From: JACDBD01 sp050743385
Lineage (GTDB): Bacteria > Actinomycetota > Acidimicrobiia > IMCC26256 > JACDBD01
DNA: 8,198 nt
Direction: 5' to 3'
NCBI GenBank assembly: GCA_050743385.1
Contig: JBOGFJ010000284.1
Span: 1 to 8,198, forward strand
Part shown: piece after piece, positions 4,831-8,198 of the stretch
Numbering within the stretch: position 1 is the stretch's first letter
How the letters are laid out: each line of letters begins with the position of its first letter
Program-made: the position numbers and the translations under genes
Notes under the pieces: generated by a model
Told to the model about the DNA's origin: nothing
The model's database searches: none
What the model saw: only the letters and a program-made list of their open reading frames with translations

Positions 4831-5124
4831 GTGAGCGCTGAGGACCTCGAGCGGTACGAGACCGAGATCGAGCTCCAGCTCTACAAGGAGTACCGCGACG
4901 TCCTGCCCATGTTCGCCTACGTCGTGGAGACGGAGCGCCGCTTCTATCTCACGAACGCGGTGAACATGGAGGTCAAGAACGAGCAGGGCCGGGTCTACTT
5001 CGAGCTCAACCTCCAGGACGCCTGGGTGTGGGACATGTACCGCCCGGCGCGCTTCGTGGCCAACGTCCGGGTCGTCACCTTCAAGGACGTGAACGTCGAG
5101 GAGCTGGCGGGCAAGGACATCTGA
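4831..5124 (+). CDS. DUF2469 family protein, function unknown
   Basis: A 97-residue soluble protein with no signal peptide or membrane segment. It matches the actinobacterial DUF2469 family (Rv2901c type) by SAEDLERYETEIELQLYKEY (2-21), VVETERRFYL, NAVNMEV, YFELNLQDAWVWDMYRPARF and VRVVTFKDVNVEEL. The run of aromatic and Trp residues in DAWVWDMYRPARF is very conserved in the family as I remember it. No catalytic motif is recognised and no function is known to me. The start GTG 4831 has GGGAGG 5 nt upstream. In mycobacteria the homologue also lies between rplS/lepB/rnhB and yraN, so location is conserved although lepB and rnhB are missing here. Neighbours suggest, but do not show, a link to translation or nucleic acid metabolism. 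Confidence 0.92.
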   Translation: MSAEDLERYETEIELQLYKEYRDVLPMFAYVVETERRFYLTNAVNMEVKNEQGRVYFELNLQDAWVWDMYRPARFVANVRVVTFKDVNVEELAGKDI

Positions 5125-5145
5125 CCCGCCCGGCGACAACGCGCT

Positions 5146-5170
5146 TCCCCCAACCGCACGAGCCGGGGGA
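5146..5170 (+). promoter_or_regulatory. Small dyad that could cover the yraN ribosome binding site
   Basis: TCCCCC (5146-5151) can pair with GGGGGA (5165-5170) across a 13-nt loop. The right arm overlaps the purine-rich GGGGGAG that serves as Shine-Dalgarno 7 nt before the GTG at 5179. Pairing would hide the site. The stem is only 6 bp with a large loop, so the effect may be slight. Confidence 0.25.
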
Positions 5171-5178
5171 GTGACGCC

Positions 5179-5532
5179 GTGCCCGATCGACGCAACACAC
5201 TGGGAGCCGCCGGTGAGGAGGCGGTGGCGGCGTGGTACGAGGCCGCCGGTTACGCCGTGCTCGACCGCAACTGGCGCTGCCGGGCGGGGGAGCTCGACCT
5301 CGTGCTGGGCCGTGACCGCACGATCGTGTTCTGTGAGGTCAAGACGCGCCGCAGCGACGCGTTCGGCACCCCCGCCGAGGCGGTGACGCCGCGCAAGCAG
5401 CGGCGTTTGCGGGGTCTCGCGGTCGCGTGGCTGGCCGAGCGGGGTGCGCGGGGGGAGCTGCGCTTCGACGTCGCGTCGGTGCGACCGGGCGGCGGTGGGC
5501 TCGCCGTCGAGGTGCTCGAGGCCGCGTTCTGA
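5179..5532 (+). CDS. yraN: YraN / UPF0102 family nuclease-like protein
   Basis: YraN proteins have the restriction-endonuclease (Holliday-junction-resolvase-like) fold; their cellular role is not settled. The 117 residues show the family pattern: GAAGEEAVAAWYEAAGYAVLDRNW (9-32), the metal-site segments GELD (37-40) and EVK (53-55) within VFCEVKTR, then GTPAEAVTPRKQRRL (63-77) and AVAWLAE. The E, D and E-x-K residues expected of a PD-(D/E)XK nuclease are all present, so it looks intact. The start GTG 5179 has GGGGGAG 7 nt upstream; another GTG at 5171 is in a different frame. In other actinobacteria yraN is followed on the same strand by comM and dprA. Here a crotonase gene follows and comM-dprA lie reversed downstream. 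Confidence 0.94.
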   Translation: MPDRRNTLGAAGEEAVAAWYEAAGYAVLDRNWRCRAGELDLVLGRDRTIVFCEVKTRRSDAFGTPAEAVTPRKQRRLRGLAVAWLAERGARGELRFDVASVRPGGGGLAVEVLEAAF

Positions 5533-5585
5533 CCGTTCTCGTGACCTCAGCCGACCGCTTCGGTCACCACCGGACACAAGAACGG
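5533..5585. terminator. Long imperfect dyad between yraN and the crotonase gene
   Basis: The structure starts one base after the yraN stop. CCGTTCT-C-GTG (5533-5543) pairs with CAC-A-AGAACGG (5575-5585), giving 7 bp, one mismatch and 3 bp. Inside is a hairpin GACCG-CTT-CGGTC (5553-5565). An alternative inner pairing is GTGACC (5541-5546) with GGTCAC (5562-5567). No T-run follows. Position suggests termination of the DUF2469-yraN unit, just before the next gene's own promoter. Confidence 0.4.
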
Positions 5586-5603
5586 GCGCGCGAGCACACG
5601 CAG

Positions 5604-5609
5604 TAGCTT
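5604..5609 (+). promoter_or_regulatory. Candidate -10 box (TAGCTT), leaderless promoter of the crotonase gene
   Basis: TAGCTT is followed by exactly 7 nt and then ATG 5617, the spacing expected when transcription starts at the A of the start codon. No Shine-Dalgarno precedes the ATG, which agrees with a leaderless mRNA. The octamer GTAGCTTG is identical to that before ffh. No clear -35. Confidence 0.5.
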
Positions 5610-5616
5610 GTCGGTC

Positions 5617-6411
5617 ATGCAGCTGGAGACGCTGGTCGTCGAGCGGTCGGGCGGCGTCGTCACGTTGACACTCAACCGGCCCGAGAAGAAGAACGCCGTC
5701 AACCGGCGAATGTGGCGCGAGCTCGTGGACGTGTTCGACGAGGTCGCCGATACCCCCGACGACCGCGTGCTCGTGATCACCGGTGCCGGTGACGGGTTCT
5801 GCTCCGGCGCCGACCTCACCGACAGCGAGAACGCCGACGAGCTCCAGGGCGGCGTGGGCGCGAGCGTGCGCCAGATGCGGGTGGTGGGGCGGGCGGCGCT
5901 GCGGCTGCACGAGGTCCCGAAGCCGACGATCGCGGCCGTCAACGGTGTCGCCGCCGGTGCCGGATGCAATCTCGCGCTCGGTTGCGACCTCATCATCGCG
6001 TCGGAACGCGCCCGCTTCACCGAGATCTTCTCCCAGCGCGGGCTCAGTGTCGACTTCGGCGGCTCGTGGGTACTGCCCCGTCTCGTAGGTCTGCACAAGG
6101 CCAAGGAGCTCGTGTTCCTCGGCGAGATCATCGACGCCGCCGGCGCTGAGCGGATCGGCATCGTCAATCGCGTGGTCGCGCACGACGATCTCGACAAGTC
6201 GGTTGCCGAGCTCGCGGCGCGCCTCGCCGCGCTCCCGCCGATTCAGCTGTCGGTGTCGAAGCGGCTCCTCAACCAGTCGTTCTCGGTGTCGATGGCCGAT
6301 GCGCTCGAGTTCGAGGACATCGCCCAGGCGATGAACTTCTCGTCCGACGACACCGCCGAGGCGATGCTCGCGTTCATCCAGAAGCGCGACCCGAAGTTCA
6401 CCGGCCGGTAG
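5617..6411 (+). CDS. Enoyl-CoA hydratase/isomerase (crotonase) family protein
   Basis: A crotonase-superfamily enzyme acting on an acyl-CoA thioester in the cytoplasm; the exact substrate cannot be read from sequence. The 264 residues show LNRPEKKNAVN (19-29), the oxyanion-hole segment GAGDGFCSGADL (57-68), KPTIAAVNGVAAGAGCNLALGCDLIIAS (102-129) with the second oxyanion-hole Gly, and RGLSVDFGGSWVLPRLVG (141-158). In classical hydratases the last region carries catalytic Glu. Here Asp146 in VDFGGSW resembles PaaG-like isomerases, which use an Asp at this place, so isomerase chemistry is possible. ATG 5617 is preferred over the in-frame TTG at 5608, which overlaps the -10 box; MQLETLVVER is a normal start. 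This gene interrupts the usual yraN-comM-dprA order, and its stop is 3 bp from that of convergent dprA. Confidence 0.93.
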   Translation: MQLETLVVERSGGVVTLTLNRPEKKNAVNRRMWRELVDVFDEVADTPDDRVLVITGAGDGFCSGADLTDSENADELQGGVGASVRQMRVVGRAALRLHEVPKPTIAAVNGVAAGAGCNLALGCDLIIASERARFTEIFSQRGLSVDFGGSWVLPRLVGLHKAKELVFLGEIIDAAGAERIGIVNRVVAHDDLDKSVAELAARLAALPPIQLSVSKRLLNQSFSVSMADALEFEDIAQAMNFSSDDTAEAMLAFIQKRDPKFTGR

Positions 6412-6414
6412 GAG

Positions 6415-7476
6415 TCACCGCGGCCAGCAGTAGCCGCGCTCTCGCGCGATCCAGCCCGTGCGTTCGAGCTCACGCACCGCTAGCGCGACCCGGTCGGGTG
6501 GGAACCCGGTGCGCGACGCCAGCTGGTCTGCGCTCGCCGGTTCCCCGCCGCACGCACGCAGGAGCGCGGCGGCGTCGCCCTGAGGGCGGGGACGCGGCGT
6601 CGGCGCACCCCACCCGCGGCGACCGCCGGGCGTGAGCCCGAGCGCGACGAGCACATCGTCGGGGTCGAGGAGAGGATGGGCGCCGTCGGCGAGCAGCGCG
6701 TTGCAACCGGCCGCCGCCGGGTTGCGGCGCGACCCGGGCATCGCCAGCACCGCGCGGCCGTAGTCGAGGGCGAACCCGGCGGTGATGCGGGCGCCGCCCG
6801 CGAGGGTGGCTTCGACGACGACGACCACGTCGGCGAGGCCGGCGATGATGCGGTTGCGCACCGGGAACCGGCCGCGGGTCGGCTCGACGCCGAACGCGCA
6901 CTCGCTCACGAGAAGGCCCTGGCGCCGGACGCGGTCGAACAGCGACGCGTGCCGCCGCGGGTACACGATGTCGAGCCCGGTGGCCACCACGCCCACGGCG
7001 CCGCCTCCCGCGTCGAGCGCGCCCTCGTGGACGGCGCCGTCGATCCCGATGGCCAGGCCACTGACCACCGTGATGCCGGCCCGGGCGAGGAACGCGCCCA
7101 GGTCGTAGGCGTCGCGCCGCCCGTGCAGCGTGCACGAGCGTGTGCCGACGACGGCAACGCGTGGCTGTCGCAGCACATCGGGGGCGTCGCCTTCCGCGAG
7201 CAGGACCGCGGGACGCGCCGGAACGGCGTCAGCGATCGGATAACCCTGCCGGCCCTCGACGTACACGCGGGTGCGCCGACGGGCGAGCGTGGCCGCGATC
7301 CGGCGTTCGTCGACGCGGCCGGGTGGCTGTGCCGCCAGTGCCGCGCGCGCTCCACCCCGACGATGGACGAGGTCGCGCAGTCGCGCCGGGGTCATGCCGG
7401 GTGCGCACGCGAGCACGGCGGCGGCCCGCTCCTCCGGGGTGAGCGCGGCGTCGGTGGTCGCGGCGTCGGTGGTCAC
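6415..7476 (-). CDS. dprA: DNA processing protein DprA (Smf)
   Basis: DprA binds incoming single-stranded DNA and loads RecA on it during natural transformation; it is also kept in many bacteria not known to be competent. The 353 residues contain an N-terminal helical region (about 12-65), then the Rossmann-like DprA core: VAVVGTR (107-113), SGLAIGIDGAVHEGALDAGG (139-158), GVVATGLDIVYP (162-173), LLVSE (188-192), RFPVRNRIIAGLADVVVVVEA (203-223), ITAGFALDYGR (231-241), MPGS (246-249) and GCNALLADGAH (257-267). A C-terminal winged-helix-like domain (about 300-353) ends in ELERTGWIARERGYCW. The usual SG(S/A)L segment reads GGAR (227-230), a mild variation. The start GTG at 7476 overlaps the comM stop (GTGA) and has GAGGA (complement of 7483-7487) 6 nt upstream. 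It is co-transcribed with comM. Confidence 0.96.
   Translation of the reverse strand: MTTDAATTDAALTPEERAAAVLACAPGMTPARLRDLVHRRGGARAALAAQPPGRVDERRIAATLARRRTRVYVEGRQGYPIADAVPARPAVLLAEGDAPDVLRQPRVAVVGTRSCTLHGRRDAYDLGAFLARAGITVVSGLAIGIDGAVHEGALDAGGGAVGVVATGLDIVYPRRHASLFDRVRRQGLLVSECAFGVEPTRGRFPVRNRIIAGLADVVVVVEATLAGGARITAGFALDYGRAVLAMPGSRRNPAAAGCNALLADGAHPLLDPDDVLVALGLTPGGRRGWGAPTPRPRPQGDAAALLRACGGEPASADQLASRTGFPPDRVALAVRELERTGWIARERGYCWPR
7444..7473 (-). repeat. 15-bp tandem duplication at the start of dprA
   Basis: Read on the minus strand, ACCACCGACGCCGCG occurs twice in perfect tandem immediately after the GTG start, encoding TTDAATTDAA (residues 2-11). The length is a multiple of three, so it adds five residues without a frameshift. 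It lies before the conserved part of DprA. Confidence 0.85.
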
Positions 7477-8198
7477 GGCACGTCCTCACGGAGCAGCGCG
7501 GCGGACAGCACGTGGGCGTCGGTGACCGCGGCCGCGCCGTCGAGATCGGCGAGTGTGCGGGCCATGCGGCGGATCCGCGCCGCGCCTCGCCCCGTCAGCC
7601 GGCGGTCGTCGATGAGCCAGCGCCAGGCGTCGTCGGCCGCCTCGACCAGAGGCACGAGGCGCGCCAGCGCGCCCGCGGGGATGTGGGCGTTCCGGCGCCA
7701 CGGCCAGTCGGCGTAGCGGCGCTCCTGTCGCTCGACGGCCGCGGCGACCCGGGCCCGTACGAGCGCCGAGGCCTCGCCGGGGCCGTCGGCGGGCTCGGGG
7801 CCGTGCACCGGCAGACGCACGTCGAAGCGATCGAGGAGGGGCGCGGACAGCCGCCGGCGGTAGCGGGCGCGCTGCGCCTCGGAGCATCCGCAGGTGGGCC
7901 CGCCCCGCCCGCACGGGCACGGGTTGGTGCAGGCGACGAGCTGGAAGTCGGCCGGGAACGTGAGCGAGACGCCCTGCCGGGCGATGTGCACCTCCCGGTC
8001 TTCGAGCGGCTGGCGCAGCGCGTCGAGCGCGGTGGGTGGGAACTCGCCGAGCTCGTCGAGAAAGAGCACGCCGCGGTGCGCGAGCGTGACCTCACCGGGG
8101 CGGGGACGGCGGCTCCCCCCGCCCACGAGCGCCGCGACCGACGCCGTGTGGTGGGGCGCCCGGAACGGGCGGCGCTCGACCAGCCGCCGGGCGGGGAG
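7473..8198 (-). CDS. comM: ComM / YifB family Mg-chelatase-like AAA+ ATPase (C-terminal part, 5' end outside window)
   Basis: ComM is a hexameric AAA+ helicase that promotes branch migration when single-stranded DNA is integrated, in transformation and probably in general recombination. The frame is open to the window edge, so the N-terminal Lon-like domain and Walker A are missing; 241 residues are visible. They begin with LPARRLVERRPFRAPHHT (1-18), the family signature, followed by Walker B GVLFLDELGEF (43-53), sensor-1 region ACTNPCPCG (89-97) with a Cys cluster CPCGRGGPTCGC (94-105), the arginine-finger region RRRLSAPLLDRFD (114-126) and the C-terminal Mg-chelatase domain (about 170-241, LTGRGAARIRRMARTLADLDG). 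An apparent start (GTG at 8126) lies within the conserved region and is not real. Its stop overlaps the dprA start. Normally comM follows yraN on the same strand; here it is reversed. Confidence 0.96.
   Translation of the reverse strand, partial: LPARRLVERRPFRAPHHTASVAALVGGGSRRPRPGEVTLAHRGVLFLDELGEFPPTALDALRQPLEDREVHIARQGVSLTFPADFQLVACTNPCPCGRGGPTCGCSEAQRARYRRRLSAPLLDRFDVRLPVHGPEPADGPGEASALVRARVAAAVERQERRYADWPWRRNAHIPAGALARLVPLVEAADDAWRWLIDDRRLTGRGAARIRRMARTLADLDGAAAVTDAHVLSAALLREDVP
7483..7487 (-). promoter_or_regulatory. Shine-Dalgarno of dprA
   Basis: GAGGA on the minus strand lies 6 nt before the GTG of dprA and inside the last codons of comM. Together with the GTGA overlap it fixes the dprA start and indicates translational coupling. 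Confidence 0.7.

Noticed and set aside
5608..5616. TTG as start of the crotonase gene
   Set aside because: It overlaps the -10 candidate and adds only three residues; ATG 5617 is correctly spaced for leaderless translation.
4723..6183. Minus-strand open frame of 486 codons across the DUF2469 gene, yraN and part of the crotonase gene
   Set aside because: It overlaps three recognised plus-strand genes, shows no domain, and is best explained by GC-rich codon bias on the other strand.
6676..7716. Plus-strand open frame of 346 codons across dprA and comM
   Set aside because: It is antisense to two clear conserved proteins, and its translation is compositionally biased and unrecognisable.
1..8198. 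Search for defence systems, toxin-antitoxin pairs, prophage, IS elements, CRISPR or tRNA genes
   Set aside because: Every substantial frame is accounted for by housekeeping genes; no arrays, terminal inverted repeats, transposase motifs or tRNA-like cloverleafs were seen.

Overview
The window is very GC-rich and densely coded, with seven GTG starts among its genes. It reads as ordinary chromosome of a high-GC actinobacterium. The order ftsY-ffh-rpsP-khpA-rimM-trmD-rplS-(DUF2469)-yraN, followed by dprA and comM, matches the known actinobacterial cluster, and the DUF2469 gene is close to an actinobacterial signature. Short Ffh and bS16 cores with acidic low-complexity tails, and promoters reduced to a -10 box, would suit Acidimicrobiia, but that placement is inference from memory of the family and not a search result.

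Layout, plus strand: the 3' part of ftsY (1-884); ffh (896-2212); a 147-bp gap (2213-2359) with a hairpin, a 12-bp palindrome and a candidate -10 box; then a tightly coupled block rpsP (2360), khpA (2803), rimM (about 3179) and trmD (3655-4371). rplS (4433-4777) follows with its own -10 box and a leader made almost entirely of a (CCCG)6 repeat. The DUF2469 gene (4831-5124) and yraN (5179-5532) follow, each after a short gap with dyad symmetry. A crotonase-family gene (5617-6411) has an apparently leaderless promoter. Minus strand: dprA (6415-7476) and the 3' part of comM (7473-8198, running out of the window) form a coupled pair convergent with the crotonase gene. No gap exceeds 150 bp. I see no tRNA, rRNA, CRISPR array, insertion sequence or prophage.

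Functionally the left half is protein targeting (FtsY and Ffh, the two SRP GTPases) and ribosome production (bS16, KhpA, RimM, TrmD, bL19). The right half has a nuclease-like protein (YraN), a protein of unknown function (DUF2469), an acyl-CoA enzyme, and two genes that handle incoming single-stranded DNA (DprA, ComM).

I do not find a previously undescribed multi-gene system. The items most worth a second look are small: the (CCCG)6 / G-quadruplex leader of rplS; rimM with no ATG, GTG or TTG able to start it; repeated GTAGNNT boxes placed for leaderless or short-leader transcripts, one overlapping the ftsY stop codon; back-to-back acidic tails on bS16 and KhpA; and a cluster rearranged by loss of lepB/rnhB, insertion of a crotonase gene and reversal of comM-dprA.
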